Below are positions 45,455 through 55,793 of a stretch of 64,000 nucleotides of DNA, piece by piece; position 1 is the stretch's first letter, and each line of letters starts with the position of its first letter. Source of the stretch: Tardiphaga sp. 709. GTDB lineage: Bacteria > Pseudomonadota > Alphaproteobacteria > Rhizobiales > Xanthobacteraceae. The notes beneath the pieces were generated by a model that made no database searches, was not told the origin of the DNA, and saw only the letters and a list, made by a program, of their open reading frames with translations. The position numbers were made by a program, and so were the translations under genes. The stretch lies in assembly GCF_032401055.1 (NCBI RefSeq), contig NZ_CP135529.1, positions 4,896,501 to 4,960,500 of the forward strand, written 5' to 3'.

Positions 45455-47194
45455 ATGGACATTTCCAGAAATCGCGCGCGGGGGTCGCATCAGCCGACCT
45501 TCGCCGAACTGTTCACGCCGAAATTGATCACGGTACTGCGCGAAGGCTACGGCATCGCCGATCTGCGCGCCGACATCTTGTCTGGCTTGACGGTGGCAAT
45601 CGTCGCGCTTCCGTTGTCGATGGCGATTGCCATTGCCTCGGGGACGTCGCCGGATCGTGGCCTCGTCACCGCTGTGATCGGCGGCTTCCTCGTGTCTGCG
45701 CTGGGTGGAAGCCGCTTTCAGATCGGCGGCCCAGCTGGCGCCTTCATCGTGCTGGTGGCTGCCACCGTGAGCCGCCATGGGATCGACGGACTGATCCTCG
45801 CCACCATGATGTCGGGCATTTTTCTGATGGCGGCGGGCTATCTCCGGCTCGGCACCTACATCAAGTTCATTCCCTATCCGGTCACGGTCGGTTTCACAGC
45901 CGGCATCGCCGTCATCATCTTCGCCAGCCAGATCAGGGATCTGTTGGGGTTGACGCTGACTGGCAAGGAGCCGGGAGATCTCATTCCCAAGCTGGAGGCC
46001 CTGGGTTCCGCGTTGCCGACGGTAAACGCTGCGGCCGTTGCCATCACTATCGTCTCGCTCGTGATCATTGTCGGGCTCAGGATGCTGCGGCCATCATGGC
46101 CCGGCATTCTGATCGCGGTGGTCGCGAGCGCCGTCGCGGCAGCTTCGTTGGCGCTGCCCGTGGAAACCATCGGCACCCGCTTCGGGGGCATTCCGCAATC
46201 GTTTCCGTTGCCGACGCTGCCCGCGATGTCCCTTGCCAAATTGCAGGCTATCCTCCCCGATGCGATTGCCTTCGCGCTGCTCGGCGCCATCGAATCGCTT
46301 TTGTCGGCGGTTGTTGCCGATGGCATGACCGGGCGGCGGCACCGGTCGAACTGCGAATTGGTGGCGCAAGGCGTTGCCAACATCGGCGCAGCCTTGTTTG
46401 GAGGAATCTGCGTGACCGGCACCATCGCGCGGACCGCGACCAATGTCCGGGCTGGCGCGCATGGGCCGCTCTCGGGCATGCTGCATTCTGTGTTCCTGCT
46501 GGCATTCATCCTGATCGCAGCGCCACTGGCGAGCTATATTCCGCTCGCGTCGCTGGCCGCCGTGCTGGCGGTGGTGGCGTGGAATATGGCGGAGAAGCAT
46601 GAGTTCAACACGCTGCTGCGTTCGTCATGGGGCGATGCGCTGGTTCTGCTGGCGACGTTCCTGCTGACGGTTTTTCGCGATCTCACCGAGGGCATCCTGG
46701 TCGGCTTCGCGCTTGGCGCCGTGCTGTTCATCAACCGCATGGCGGAGATCACGGGGATAGAGACTGATGGGCCGCTGGTCGCTGCCGATCGCGCGGATGA
46801 TGCCAATGGCGATCGCGCACCATACGATGCGAAACTGGCGAGCGATCCGGATGTGATGGTCTATCGCATCACCGGCGCGTTCTTCTTCGGCGCGGCCTCG
46901 ACCATTGGTTCGGTGCTCGACGGCTTCTCGGATCGCCACAAGGCTTTCGTGATCGATTTTGCCGCGGTCCCCTTCCTGGATTCCACTGCTGCGAACGCGA
47001 TCAAGGGCATTGCCGAGAAGGCAAAGCGACAAGGCGTCCGCGTGATTCTCACCGGCACCTCGCAGGGCGTGCGCCGGGCGCTGCTGACCCACGGCGCGCG
47101 ACCGCCGCTGGTCAAATACCGTGCGGATGTTGCAGCGGCCGTCAGCGAGATCAAGACCCGACGCGCTGCAGCGATCCAGGAGGCGTCGAGCTGA
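45455..47194 (+). CDS. SulP-family anion transporter with STAS domain
   Basis: The 579-aa polytopic protein starts with the SulP signature LRADILSGLTVAIVALPLSM and ALGGSRFQIGGPAGAFIV (about 75-95). It has roughly 10-12 membrane segments and ends with a STAS domain (about 465-560, VMVYRITGAFFFGAASTIGS and the phospho-site region VIDFAAVPFLDSTAANAI). SulP proteins carry sulfate, bicarbonate or other anions; the substrate is not determined by sequence. The XRE regulator precedes it. No carbonic anhydrase or sulfate reduction gene adjoins. Confidence 0.93.
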   Translation: MDISRNRARGSHQPTFAELFTPKLITVLREGYGIADLRADILSGLTVAIVALPLSMAIAIASGTSPDRGLVTAVIGGFLVSALGGSRFQIGGPAGAFIVLVAATVSRHGIDGLILATMMSGIFLMAAGYLRLGTYIKFIPYPVTVGFTAGIAVIIFASQIRDLLGLTLTGKEPGDLIPKLEALGSALPTVNAAAVAITIVSLVIIVGLRMLRPSWPGILIAVVASAVAAASLALPVETIGTRFGGIPQSFPLPTLPAMSLAKLQAILPDAIAFALLGAIESLLSAVVADGMTGRRHRSNCELVAQGVANIGAALFGGICVTGTIARTATNVRAGAHGPLSGMLHSVFLLAFILIAAPLASYIPLASLAAVLAVVAWNMAEKHEFNTLLRSSWGDALVLLATFLLTVFRDLTEGILVGFALGAVLFINRMAEITGIETDGPLVAADRADDANGDRAPYDAKLASDPDVMVYRITGAFFFGAASTIGSVLDGFSDRHKAFVIDFAAVPFLDSTAANAIKGIAEKAKRQGVRVILTGTSQGVRRALLTHGARPPLVKYRADVAAAVSEIKTRRAAAIQEASS

Positions 47195-47339
47195 TGGCAT
47201 CGGCAATTGCTCGCAGCTGCAGTATTGATCGTCTGCATGGTTGTCGGACTTGCTGTGCGCCGCAAAACTGTCGGATGATTAAGAGCCCCTGCATGATTTT
47301 TATGCTACGCACGCTTCCGCTTGAAGCGAAGGATGAATG

Positions 47340-48182
47340 ATGCCGAACGAGACCAAGCCCCGCGCCGCCTGTTTGATCGGCTGGCCTGCCGCGCATTCGC
47401 GCTCGCCGCTGATCCACCATCACTGGCTGCGCAGCATGGATATTCCGGGCGGCTACAGTATCGAGTCGATTCCACCGGAAGGCGTGGCCGAATTCGTGAT
47501 GAACCTGTCCAAGCATGGTTACATCGGCGCGAACGTGACGATCCCGCACAAGGAGCGCGTGCTGAAACTCACCGCGCCGGATCGCCGCGCGCGCGCGGTC
47601 GGGGCCGCCAACACGCTATGGTACGATCACGGTACGCTGCGCGCGACCAATACGGATATTGAAGGCTTCATCGACAATCTCGATCATTGCGCGCACGACT
47701 GGGACCATGCCGATGACGCGCTGGTGCTCGGCGCTGGCGGCTCGTCGCGTGCAGTGGTGTTCGGACTGCTGGAACGCGGAATCAAACATGTCTATGTCGC
47801 CAATCGCAGTCTCGATCGCGCCGAGGCGATGGCCGCACAATTCGGTTCGCAGGTGGTGCCGCTGGCGTGGGAGAATGTCACCAGCATGTTGCCGCGCGCA
47901 TCCTTGCTGGTGAACACCACGTCGCTCGGCATGAACGGCCAGCCGCCATTGATCATCGACCTCGATCTGTTGCCTGACCAGGCGGTCGTCGCCGATCTCG
48001 TTTACGTGCCGCTCGATACGCCGCTGCTCGCCGCCGCCCGCGCGCGGGGCCTCCGCACGGCGGACGGACTCGGCATGCTGTTGTATCAGGCCGTGCGCGG
48101 CTTTGAGCTCTGGTTCGGGCAGCGCCCCGATGTGACGCCGGAACTGCGTCGCCTCGTCGAGGCCGATCTCACAGTGGCGTGA
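47340..48182 (+). CDS. aroE: Shikimate dehydrogenase AroE
   Basis: AroE reduces 3-dehydroshikimate to shikimate with NADPH. The 280-aa protein has SRSPLIHHHWL (substrate serines), NVTIPHKERV (catalytic Lys), NTDIEGFIDNL (catalytic Asp), the nucleotide loop GAGGSSRAVVFGL and VANRS, and GLGMLLYQAVRGFELW near the C-terminus. ATG 47337 and 47340 are adjacent. No other shikimate genes are in the window. Confidence 0.95.
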   Translation: MPNETKPRAACLIGWPAAHSRSPLIHHHWLRSMDIPGGYSIESIPPEGVAEFVMNLSKHGYIGANVTIPHKERVLKLTAPDRRARAVGAANTLWYDHGTLRATNTDIEGFIDNLDHCAHDWDHADDALVLGAGGSSRAVVFGLLERGIKHVYVANRSLDRAEAMAAQFGSQVVPLAWENVTSMLPRASLLVNTTSLGMNGQPPLIIDLDLLPDQAVVADLVYVPLDTPLLAAARARGLRTADGLGMLLYQAVRGFELWFGQRPDVTPELRRLVEADLTVA

Positions 48183-48254
48183 GCGGGGAATAGCCATTTG
48201 GCCTTGGGGTTTCCATCTGCAGCGGTGGGCGCTGCCTTCAAAGGAAATTCCCCT

Positions 48255-48884
48255 ATGGTTCAGATCTTATCGACGTCGGCTCGCTTGTTCGCGGGCTCAC
48301 TTCTCGCTGGTTCATTGCTGATCTCCGCTGCATCGGCGCAGCAGCCGCAACCTCTGCGCATCCGTGGTGCCATCGAAGCCGTCGATGGCGCGGTGTTGAC
48401 GATCAAGACGCGCGAAGGCGATGAGCGCAAAGTGAAGATGACGGACAATGTCACCGTCACCGGCATAGCCAGAACGACAATGGCCGAGGTGAAGCCCGGC
48501 TCCTATATCGGCGTGACCGGCATGCCACAGGCCGATGGGTCGCAGAAGGCCATCGCGATCCATATCTTTCCGGAAGCGATGCGCGGCACCGGCGAAGGTT
48601 CGCGCCCCTGGGATCTGCGCCCCAACAGCAGCATGACCAATGCCACCGTCGATCAGAAGGTCCAGGCCTCCGATGGCCAGACGGTGACGGTGAAGTACAA
48701 GGACGGGGAAAAGAAAGTGACCGTGACGCCTGACACGCCGATCGTGACATTCGTGCCGGGCAACAAGGATGAACTCAAGCCTGGCGCCAAGATCATCATC
48801 ATGGGCGCCACCAAGAAGGATGACGGCACGTTCGAGACGGCGCGGGTCAATGTCGGGCTGGATGGGCTGACGCCGCCGATGTGA
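48255..48884 (+). CDS. Secreted DUF5666-like protein
   Basis: The 209-aa product has a Sec signal peptide ([18 protein letters not shown]) and small beta-barrel units with the DUF5666 flavour: IRGAIEAVDGAVLTIKTREG, KPGSYIGVTGMPQADGSQKA and DELKPGAKIIIMGATKKDDG. It is probably periplasmic. I am confident of the signal and beta pattern, less of the family. The next gene begins 25 nt downstream and may be in the same operon. Confidence 0.78.
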   Translation: MVQILSTSARLFAGSLLAGSLLISAASAQQPQPLRIRGAIEAVDGAVLTIKTREGDERKVKMTDNVTVTGIARTTMAEVKPGSYIGVTGMPQADGSQKAIAIHIFPEAMRGTGEGSRPWDLRPNSSMTNATVDQKVQASDGQTVTVKYKDGEKKVTVTPDTPIVTFVPGNKDELKPGAKIIIMGATKKDDGTFETARVNVGLDGLTPPM

Positions 48885-48909
48885 GAAATTCGAAACAGCG
48901 GAGAAGCTC

Positions 48910-49710
48910 TTGCGCAGGCCATTCCTCACACCGTGCCTAATCCTCGCATCTCTGTTTTTGTCTGCGCTGCAATTCGTTGCTGCGCAGACACTTGCTCCGA
49001 CAGAGCGCGTGCTGAACCTACCTGTTCATGGCGGGGATCAGCAGCGCGCGCTCTATGTCAGTCCATCGCATCCACGCGCGACCATCGTAATGCTGCCTGG
49101 CGGAGCGGGCGATATAGGCATCACCCGGGATGGCGACATAGCGCACGGTAACAACTTCGTCGTCCGTTCGCGCGTGCTCTGGAATGCTGCGGGTTTCGCG
49201 GTGCTTATCCCTGACGCCCTCGACAATCAGAACCTGCGCGGGCTGCGCAGCTCGCCGCAATATGCAGCACTTGTCGGCGATCTTGTCGCTGCGGCTCATG
49301 CGCAGGCGCCGGGACCGGTCTTTCTGCTCGGGACCAGCCAAGGCACGATTGCGGCGATGAACGGCGCAGCGAATCTGCGTGATGGTCAGATCGCGGGTAT
49401 CGTGCTCACTGAGTCGGTGTCGCGCCTTGGTGGCAGCCACGAGACGGTGTTCGACGCGCATCCTGAACGAGTCAATGTGCCCGCACTCGTCGTCGCCAAT
49501 TCAGACGATCGCTGCAATGTCGCACCGCCGGAAGACGCCGACAAGATCGCAGCAGCGATGACTGGCGCGCCGCGCGTCAAGGTCATCAGGGTCAGTGGCG
49601 GAGATCAGCGCTCGTCCACGGATTGCGGGTCGCTGTCTCCGCACGGCTATTACGGCATCGAGCAAAAAGTCGTCGATACGATCGCCGCGTGGATCGACGC
49701 GGCGATCTGA
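48910..49710 (+). CDS. Exported alpha/beta hydrolase-like protein
   Basis: The 266-aa product begins with a signal peptide (PCLILASLFLSALQFVAAQ) from a TTG start with CGGAGAAG upstream. The fold shows ATIVMLPGGAGDIG (oxyanion region), the nucleophile elbow GTSQGT, an acid in NSDDRCNV and a possible His in SPHGYYG. The LPGGAGD pattern suggests a dienelactone-hydrolase-like or esterase relative. The substrate is unknown. It is convergent with lldD (7-nt gap). Confidence 0.8.
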   Translation: MRRPFLTPCLILASLFLSALQFVAAQTLAPTERVLNLPVHGGDQQRALYVSPSHPRATIVMLPGGAGDIGITRDGDIAHGNNFVVRSRVLWNAAGFAVLIPDALDNQNLRGLRSSPQYAALVGDLVAAAHAQAPGPVFLLGTSQGTIAAMNGAANLRDGQIAGIVLTESVSRLGGSHETVFDAHPERVNVPALVVANSDDRCNVAPPEDADKIAAAMTGAPRVKVIRVSGGDQRSSTDCGSLSPHGYYGIEQKVVDTIAAWIDAAI

Positions 49711-49717
49711 CGAGGCC

Positions 49718-50857
49718 TTACTGCACCAAAACGTGCCTGTCGATCTCGGCGATCGAATTCACGCCGCACAGGCCCATGGTCACGCTGAGTTCGTTGCGCA
49801 GGATGTCCAGCGCCTTGGTCACGCCGGGGCCGCCATAGGCACCGAGGCCGTAGATATAGGCGCGGCCGATCATGCAGGACTTCGCGCCGAGGGCGAGCGC
49901 ACGCATCACGTCCTGCCCCGAGCGGATGCCGCTGTCGAACATCACTTCGATCTCCGAGCCGACGGCATCGGCGATCCCCGGCAGTACCGAGATTGACGAC
50001 GGTGCGCCGTCGAGCTGACGTCCGCCGTGGTTGGATACGACCATCGCCTGCGCGCCGACCTTCACGGCTTCGCGGGCATCCTCGATATCGTGAATGCCCT
50101 TGATCACGATCTTGCCGGGCCAGATGCTGCGGATCCAGTCGAGATCCTTCCAGTTCAACGACGCATCGAATTGCGATGCTGTCCACTGCGCGACGGAGCC
50201 GAGATCGTCGGTGTTCTTCACGAAGCCGGCGATGTTGCCGAAGTTGCGCCGCTTGGCTTTCAGCGTGCGCATCAGCCAGCCGGGCTTGCTGGCGAAGTCG
50301 ATCATATTCTTCAGATTGAAGAGCTGCGGTGGCACGGACAGACCGTTCTTGATGTCGGCATGACGCTGGCCGATCACTTGCAGATCGACAGTCAGCACCA
50401 GCGCGCTGCACCTCGCTTTGATGGCGCGCTCGATGAGCTCCTTGATGAAGCCGCGATCCTTCATGACATAGAGCTGAAACCAGAATGGCTTCTCGACATT
50501 CTCGGCGAGGTCTTCGATCGAATTGATTGACATCGTCGAGAGCGTATAGGGGATACCCGCCGCCTGCGCCGCCCGGCAGGCGTGAATTTCGCCGTCGCCA
50601 TATTGCATGCCGGTGGAGCCGACCGGCGCGCAGATCAGCGGCATGGTGGCCTTCTCACCGAGGATGGTCGTCGAGGTGTCGCGATTGGCGATGTCGACCA
50701 GAATGCGCTGGCGGAACTTCAGCTTTTGCAGATCCTCGCAATTGGCGCGGAACGTGTCTTCGCTATAGGAGCCATGGTCGACATAATCGAAGAACGCCTT
50801 TGGCACGTTGCGCTTATGCTCAAGGCGAAGATCTTCGATGCAGGTGATATGCTTCAT
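49718..50857 (-). CDS. lldD: FMN-dependent L-lactate dehydrogenase-like alpha-hydroxy-acid oxidase
   Basis: The 379-aa TIM-barrel flavoprotein matches LldD: FDYVDHGSYSEDTFRANCEDL, ICAPVGSTGMQYGDGEIHACRAA, the FMN-site TVDLQVIGQRHAD, GIHDIEDA, the catalytic His and Arg in VVSNHGGRQLDGA, and DSGIRSGQDVMRALALGAK. LldD-type enzymes pass electrons to the quinone pool. Other alpha-hydroxy-acid oxidases remain possible. GGGAC precedes ATG 50857; a longer frame is rejected as it lacks homology. Confidence 0.9.
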   Translation of the reverse strand: MKHITCIEDLRLEHKRNVPKAFFDYVDHGSYSEDTFRANCEDLQKLKFRQRILVDIANRDTSTTILGEKATMPLICAPVGSTGMQYGDGEIHACRAAQAAGIPYTLSTMSINSIEDLAENVEKPFWFQLYVMKDRGFIKELIERAIKARCSALVLTVDLQVIGQRHADIKNGLSVPPQLFNLKNMIDFASKPGWLMRTLKAKRRNFGNIAGFVKNTDDLGSVAQWTASQFDASLNWKDLDWIRSIWPGKIVIKGIHDIEDAREAVKVGAQAMVVSNHGGRQLDGAPSSISVLPGIADAVGSEIEVMFDSGIRSGQDVMRALALGAKSCMIGRAYIYGLGAYGGPGVTKALDILRNELSVTMGLCGVNSIAEIDRHVLVQ

Positions 50858-50923
50858 GAGATGTCCCAGCCGTTCTTGTCTTTGCTTGTATTTGCTTGTT
50901 TCGGTGTCATCTAGCATGGTTAG

Positions 50924-51178
<255 letters not shown>

Positions 51179-51392
51179 GCTGGGCCGGGTTCCGTAAGCC
51201 GGCGTTCTCTCGAAGGCGTTACATCAAAGGTGCGGTATATAAGTAATATCAATGGCTTGTCGTTAATTACGTGTTCCGGGCCTTGGTAATGATTCATCAT
51301 ATTTTTTGAAGCGATTTTAGGGGCCCGAGCCTTATAAGTCCGTCACATATATGGCGCTGCCAATGGGTCAGTCGCCTGAGACAGGGTTTTGA

Positions 51393-51415
51393 GTCCTCGC
51401 GCAAGACGCGAGGGC
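51393..51415 (+). other. Hairpin in the glmM leader
   Basis: CCTCGCG/CGCGAGG (about 51396-51414) with a 5-nt CAAGA loop ends a few nt before the glmM ribosome binding site (GGGGG). It could influence initiation, but nothing else supports a regulatory role. The 250-nt gap before it contains no other supported feature. Confidence 0.4.
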
Positions 51416-51428
51416 ATTGGGGGTTACC

Positions 51429-52775
51429 ATGAGCCGTAAATATTTCGGGACAGACGGCATTCGCGGCCGCGCCAATGGTTTGATCACGCCGGAACTGGCA
51501 CTGAAGGTTGGGCAGGCCGCAGGTCTTGTGTTTCAGCGCGGCGAACACCGTCATCGTGTCGTGATCGGCAAGGATACCCGTTTGTCCGGCTACATGATCG
51601 AAAATGCGATGGTGGCAGGCTTCACGTCGGTCGGCATGGATGTGCTGCTGGTCGGGCCGATGCCGACGCCCGCCGTGGCGATGCTGACCAAGTCGATGCG
51701 CGCCGATCTCGGCGTGATGATTTCCGCATCGCACAATCTGTTCGAGGACAACGGCATCAAGCTGTTCGGACCGCTCGGCTACAAGCTGTCGGACGATGTC
51801 GAGAAGCAGATCGAGGAATTGCTCGACGAGAATCTCGACAAGAGACTGTCGCAGAGCGCCAGCCTCGGTCGGGCGCGCCGCATCGACGGGGTGCATGATC
51901 GTTACATCGAATTCGCCAAACGTACACTGCCGCGAAATCTCAGCCTCGATGGCTTGCGCGTCGTCATCGATTGCGCCCATGGCGCCGCCTACAAGGTGGC
52001 GCCGGAGGCGCTCTGGGAACTCGGCGCGGACGTCATCTCCATCGGCGTCGAGCCCGACGGTTTCAACATCAACAAGGAATGCGGATCGACTGCGCCGGAA
52101 GCGCTGAGCCGCAAGGTGCGCGAGATGCGCGCCGATATCGGCATTGCGCTGGATGGCGACGCCGATCGGCTGATCATGGTCGACGAGCGTGGCCATCTGG
52201 TTGATGGCGATCAGTTGCTCGCCGTTATTGCGCAGAGCTGGAAGGAAGACGGACGGCTTGCCAAGCCGGGTATCGTCTCTACCGTGATGTCAAATCTCGG
52301 TCTGGAGCGCTTCCTGAAGGGGCAGGGCATCGACCTCATCCGTACGGCGGTGGGTGATCGCTATGTGCTCGAGCAGATGCTGCAGCACGGCTACAATGTC
52401 GGCGGCGAACCCTCGGGCCATATCATCATGTCGGACCATGCGACGACAGGCGACGGTTTCGTAGCCGCGCTGCAGGTGCTGGCCGTGGTGACCAAGCTCG
52501 GTCGGCCGGTGTCGGAAGTTTGCCACCTGTTCGATCCGTTGCCGCAGATTCTGAAGAATGTGCGTTATCGCAGCGGCAAGCCGCTCGATGATGCGGAAGT
52601 GAAATCCACCATCGCTGCCGGCGAACAGCGCCTCAATGGTCATGGTCGTCTCCTGATCCGCCCGTCGGGCACGGAGCCGGTCATCCGTGTGATGGGAGAG
52701 GGCGATGACCGCGTGATGGTCGAGGAAGTGGTGGATTCCATCGTTGACGCGCTGGGCCACGCGGCCGCAGCGTAA
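51429..52775 (+). CDS. glmM: Phosphoglucosamine mutase GlmM
   Basis: GlmM converts glucosamine-6-phosphate to glucosamine-1-phosphate for UDP-GlcNAc synthesis. The 448-aa protein has the N-terminal [11 protein letters not shown], the active-site serine loop [17 protein letters not shown] (catalytic Ser of ASHN), the metal loop [15 protein letters not shown] and the phosphate-binding [14 protein letters not shown]. The length is normal. The ATG at 51429 follows GGGGG; the in-frame ATG at 51417 is less well placed. Confidence 0.97.
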   Translation: MSRKYFGTDGIRGRANGLITPELALKVGQAAGLVFQRGEHRHRVVIGKDTRLSGYMIENAMVAGFTSVGMDVLLVGPMPTPAVAMLTKSMRADLGVMISASHNLFEDNGIKLFGPLGYKLSDDVEKQIEELLDENLDKRLSQSASLGRARRIDGVHDRYIEFAKRTLPRNLSLDGLRVVIDCAHGAAYKVAPEALWELGADVISIGVEPDGFNINKECGSTAPEALSRKVREMRADIGIALDGDADRLIMVDERGHLVDGDQLLAVIAQSWKEDGRLAKPGIVSTVMSNLGLERFLKGQGIDLIRTAVGDRYVLEQMLQHGYNVGGEPSGHIIMSDHATTGDGFVAALQVLAVVTKLGRPVSEVCHLFDPLPQILKNVRYRSGKPLDDAEVKSTIAAGEQRLNGHGRLLIRPSGTEPVIRVMGEGDDRVMVEEVVDSIVDALGHAAAA

Positions 52776-53246
52776 GCTTCCTGTTCGTTCGCTCTGGCCG
52801 AGGCGCCAGCGCGAACTGCCGAGCTGACATGAAGAGCCGTCTTGTCCGAATATTTATCGGGTGAGGCGGCTCTTCCGCATTTTGATAGCTCACGTTGGAG
52901 CGCTTTCGAGCGAAGTGGGCACCGGTTCGCATCAAGAAAACGCGTCTCAACAAAAAGCCGGAGCCTCGGTTCTAATCCGGTCAGAGTCGAAGGCTCCTGG
53001 CAGGTAAGTCCTCGTTAACACCTGGCGATGCCGCGGCGCATTGCAGCGCGTTTTGATAGCAAGACATTGTTAGTAACTGTGGCGACGCAGTGGCCTGATG
53101 GAATTTGCGTGCATTTTCGTCACCAAATATCAACCTTAAAAGTTAGGGTTAAGCGCCGCTTAAGGAGTTGGTGTCATCGTCCGATTGTGAGTTTTCGAGT
53201 GTGAGGCCTCCATTAGTTGTCTCACTGGCCCAAAAGGACGAAGCCA
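52776..53246. repeat. Gene-free interval with palindromic and REP-like stretches
   Basis: This 471-nt gap between glmM and an outer-membrane protein gene holds no gene. It contains an AAGAGCCG/CGGCTCTT dyad (about 52833-52875) and a GC dyad near 52962-53005. It also contains a stretch at about 52898-52950 (GAGCGCTTTCGAGCGAAGTG and GAAAACGCGTC) that I recall as a recurrent intergenic sequence in rhizobia. The remainder is probably the promoter and leader of the next gene. Confidence 0.5.
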
Positions 53247-54116
53247 ATGCGTAGCGTTAAATTCATTCTGGCCGCAGGCGCGGCTTCCCTGATGTCGACC
53301 GCTGCTTTCGCTGCCGACATGCCCATTGCTCCACCGCCTCAGATGTATGCGCCGCCGCCGGTCGAAGATTTCGGTGGTTGGTACCTGCGCGGCGATATCG
53401 GTTTCAGCAATCAGCGCGTCAAGAACATCGAGATGGGTGACGGTCGCAACGCCAATCTCCTCTCGCTTCAGCAGACCACTGCCTTTGATACGGCTGGCAT
53501 CTTCCAGCTCGGTGTCGGTTATCAGTTCAATAACTGGTTCCGCGGTGACATCACCGGCCAGTATCGCGGCAATTCGAACTTCAAGGGCACCGATCACGTA
53601 ACGTTCCCGTCGAGCGGCCTCGTCGGTACCGGCGTGAACAACTACAACGCCACCAAGTCCGAATGGGTGGTGATGGCCAATGGTTACGTCGATCTCGGCA
53701 CCTGGTGGTGCGTGACCCCGTTCGTCGGCGCCGGCGTCGGCATGGCTCGCGTCAACATCGCGAACTACACGGATAACGGTGCGATCAATGTCGGTTCCGC
53801 CGGCGGCGTGCCCTTCATCGGCGGCCCGTTCCCAAGCTACGCAAGCGCACCGGCAGCATCGAAGTGGAACTTCGCATGGGCCCTGCACACGGGCCTGGCT
53901 TACAAGGTCAATCCGGCAATGACCGTCGAACTCGGCTACAGCTACATGAACCTCGGCGATGGCCAGACCGGACCGGTCTCGACCTATGACGGCTTCACCC
54001 GCGGTGTGGCGATGCAGTTCAAGGACATCACCTCGCATGACCTGAAGCTCGGCGTGCGCTGGAATCTCGACAGCCCGCCGGCCTATGCGCCGCCGCCGTT
54101 GATCCGCAAGGGCTAA
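53247..54116 (+). CDS. Outer-membrane beta-barrel protein (Omp31-like), first copy
   Basis: The 289-aa product has a signal peptide (LAAGAASLMSTAAFAA) followed by a Pro-rich linker (MPIAPPPQMYAPPPVEDFGG) and beta-strand segments: WYLRGDIGFSNQRV, FQLGVGYQFNNWFRGDITGQY, VVMANGYVDLGTWWCVTPFVGAGVGMARVN and MTVELGYSYMNLGDG. It resembles alphaproteobacterial Omp31/outer-membrane-protein-25 family barrels of about eight strands, though the chain ends in a Pro-rich tail rather than an aromatic. AAGGA precedes ATG 53247. Confidence 0.9.
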   Translation: MRSVKFILAAGAASLMSTAAFAADMPIAPPPQMYAPPPVEDFGGWYLRGDIGFSNQRVKNIEMGDGRNANLLSLQQTTAFDTAGIFQLGVGYQFNNWFRGDITGQYRGNSNFKGTDHVTFPSSGLVGTGVNNYNATKSEWVVMANGYVDLGTWWCVTPFVGAGVGMARVNIANYTDNGAINVGSAGGVPFIGGPFPSYASAPAASKWNFAWALHTGLAYKVNPAMTVELGYSYMNLGDGQTGPVSTYDGFTRGVAMQFKDITSHDLKLGVRWNLDSPPAYAPPPLIRKG

Positions 54117-54153
54117 AGCTAAGCGGATTGCCTCAACTATCTTAAGAGACCTT

Positions 54154-54186
54154 AACGGCGCGGGAGCTTCCCGCGCCGTTTTGTTT
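54154..54186 (+). terminator. Intrinsic terminator after the first outer-membrane protein
   Basis: A 12-bp GC stem, AACGGCGCGGGA / TCCCGCGCCGTT, has a short loop followed by TTGTTTTG. It separates the two barrel genes. Confidence 0.9.
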
Positions 54187-54269
54187 TGTGCGGACGGTAT
54201 GATTGCAACCAATGATTAAGGTTAACAGCGGATGATCGGGACAGTTCGGTGAGTTGAGGAATTGTCGTG

Positions 54270-55106
54270 ATGCGTAGACTTCTGATCGCTGCAGCGCTGC
54301 TGGGCGCAGTGCAAACCGCTCAAGCCGCCGATATGCCGGAGTTCCCGGCGCTGCGCGGTTCGTTCCCTGAGGGACTGAGCCGCGACCGTCCGACCTGGGA
54401 AGGCTTCTATGTCGGCGGGCAGGCCGGATACGGCACTTCCGACGAGAAGTTCACGGGCTCCAATTCAGCAATGACTGCAGGCCTGCTCTCCAACACATTG
54501 ATCGAGAGTGAGATGGGCGTGTCGAGTTGGCCGCTCAGCTTTACGAAGCAGTCCGCTCACGGTCACGGCTATGGCGCCTTTGCCGGTTACAATTCCCAGT
54601 GGGACGACGTCGTGATCGGCCTTGAAATGAGCTACTTGCACGGCAAGTTCGGCGGCGCTTCGTCAGGCAGCATGAGCCGCTACATGCTGTTGTCGGACGG
54701 GGACTACCATTCCGTCACGTCATCGGCGTCCAGCTCGATCACCATCAATGACATCGGAACCTTCCGCGCACGCGCCGGCTACGTCTGGGGCGGCTTCATG
54801 CCCTATATGTTCGGCGGTCTTGCGCTCGGCCAGGCCGATACCGTGAGAACGGTGTCGATTCGCGAGACGGAAACGGCAGGTCCCGCATCGACAACGCCGG
54901 CGAGCCTTCTCGGTGCGAAGACGCCGCTCACGCAAGTTAACGGGCAATATAGCCGCCTGATCTACGGATACACTGCGGGCCTTGGCGTCGACGTCAATCT
55001 TGTCGGGGGTCTATTCCTGCGCGGTGAATGGGAATACATCCGCTTCACATCCGCGATTGATACCACCATCAACACCGTACGCGCCGGTGTAGGCTACAGG
55101 TTCTGA
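54270..55106 (+). CDS. Outer-membrane beta-barrel protein, second copy
   Basis: The 278-aa protein has a signal peptide (LLIAAALLGAVQTAQAA) and a beta-barrel body: WEGFYVGGQAGYGTS, GAFAGYNSQWDDVVIGLEMSY, FRARAGYVWGGFMPYMFGGLALG and the closing strand INTVRAGVGYRF, which ends in Phe as typical BAM-dependent barrels do. GAGGA is upstream; the codon before this ATG is GTG (54267), also possible. It is related to the preceding barrel in overall plan but only weakly in sequence. Confidence 0.88.
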   Translation: MRRLLIAAALLGAVQTAQAADMPEFPALRGSFPEGLSRDRPTWEGFYVGGQAGYGTSDEKFTGSNSAMTAGLLSNTLIESEMGVSSWPLSFTKQSAHGHGYGAFAGYNSQWDDVVIGLEMSYLHGKFGGASSGSMSRYMLLSDGDYHSVTSSASSSITINDIGTFRARAGYVWGGFMPYMFGGLALGQADTVRTVSIRETETAGPASTTPASLLGAKTPLTQVNGQYSRLIYGYTAGLGVDVNLVGGLFLRGEWEYIRFTSAIDTTINTVRAGVGYRF

Positions 55107-55211
55107 TCTGACGACGTCGCGGCGCGGTCTCCTCGTTGCAGGACGTCTCGCTGTTGACATGTCTCGATGCAGGTGATGCTTTACCCCGTCCATTGCGGCG
55201 GGGCAGTCATC

Positions 55212-55793
55212 ATGAAAATCTACGGCGATCTGAATTCCGGCAATTGCCTGAAGGTGAAGTGGGTGAGCGATCACCTCAAACTTCCTTATGCGTGGATCGA
55301 TGTCGATACCAGCAAAGGCGAGAGCCGGACGCCGGAGTTTCTGGCGCTTAACGGCGCCGGTCAGGTGCCGACCGTCGTGCTCGACGACGGCCGCCCACTT
55401 GCGCAATCCAACGCCATCATCCGCTATCTCGCGTGTGGCAGCGATCTGATCCCGACCGACGCCTATGACGCCGCCAAAATGGATGAATGGCTGTTCTGGG
55501 AACAATACAGCCACGAGCCCTATATCGCGGTGTGCCGCTATCAGATCGTCTATCTCGGCAAGACGATTTCGGATCTCGATCCCGAAAAGCTCAAGCGCGG
55601 CTATTTCGCACTCGCTCGCATGGAGCATCACCTGACGACATCACCTTTCCTTGTCGGAGATCGCGTCTCGCTGGCCGACGTGTCGTTGCTGGCCTATACG
55701 CGCGTGGCCCATGAGGGCGGCTTTCATCTCGACGGTTACGCGTCGATCAGGCGCTGGATCGCCGAAAGCGAGAAGGCATTGGGCATCGTATGA
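55212..55793 (+). CDS. Glutathione S-transferase family protein
   Basis: The 193-aa protein starts MKIYGDLNSGNCLKVKWVSD with the SGNCLKV active-site region, then QVPTVVLDDGRPLAQSNAII, and a helical C-domain (about 85-190). It resembles the GST at 37.3 kb (both GESRTPEFLA). An upstream in-frame ATG (55167) exists, but the family starts at 55212. The GNAT gene overlaps its stop, suggesting coupling. Confidence 0.9.
   Translation: MKIYGDLNSGNCLKVKWVSDHLKLPYAWIDVDTSKGESRTPEFLALNGAGQVPTVVLDDGRPLAQSNAIIRYLACGSDLIPTDAYDAAKMDEWLFWEQYSHEPYIAVCRYQIVYLGKTISDLDPEKLKRGYFALARMEHHLTTSPFLVGDRVSLADVSLLAYTRVAHEGGFHLDGYASIRRWIAESEKALGIV

Noticed and set aside
52681-52953. Minus-strand frame of 90 codons after glmM
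   Set aside because: It overlaps the glmM 3' end and includes repeat-like sequence, with no ribosome binding site or motif.
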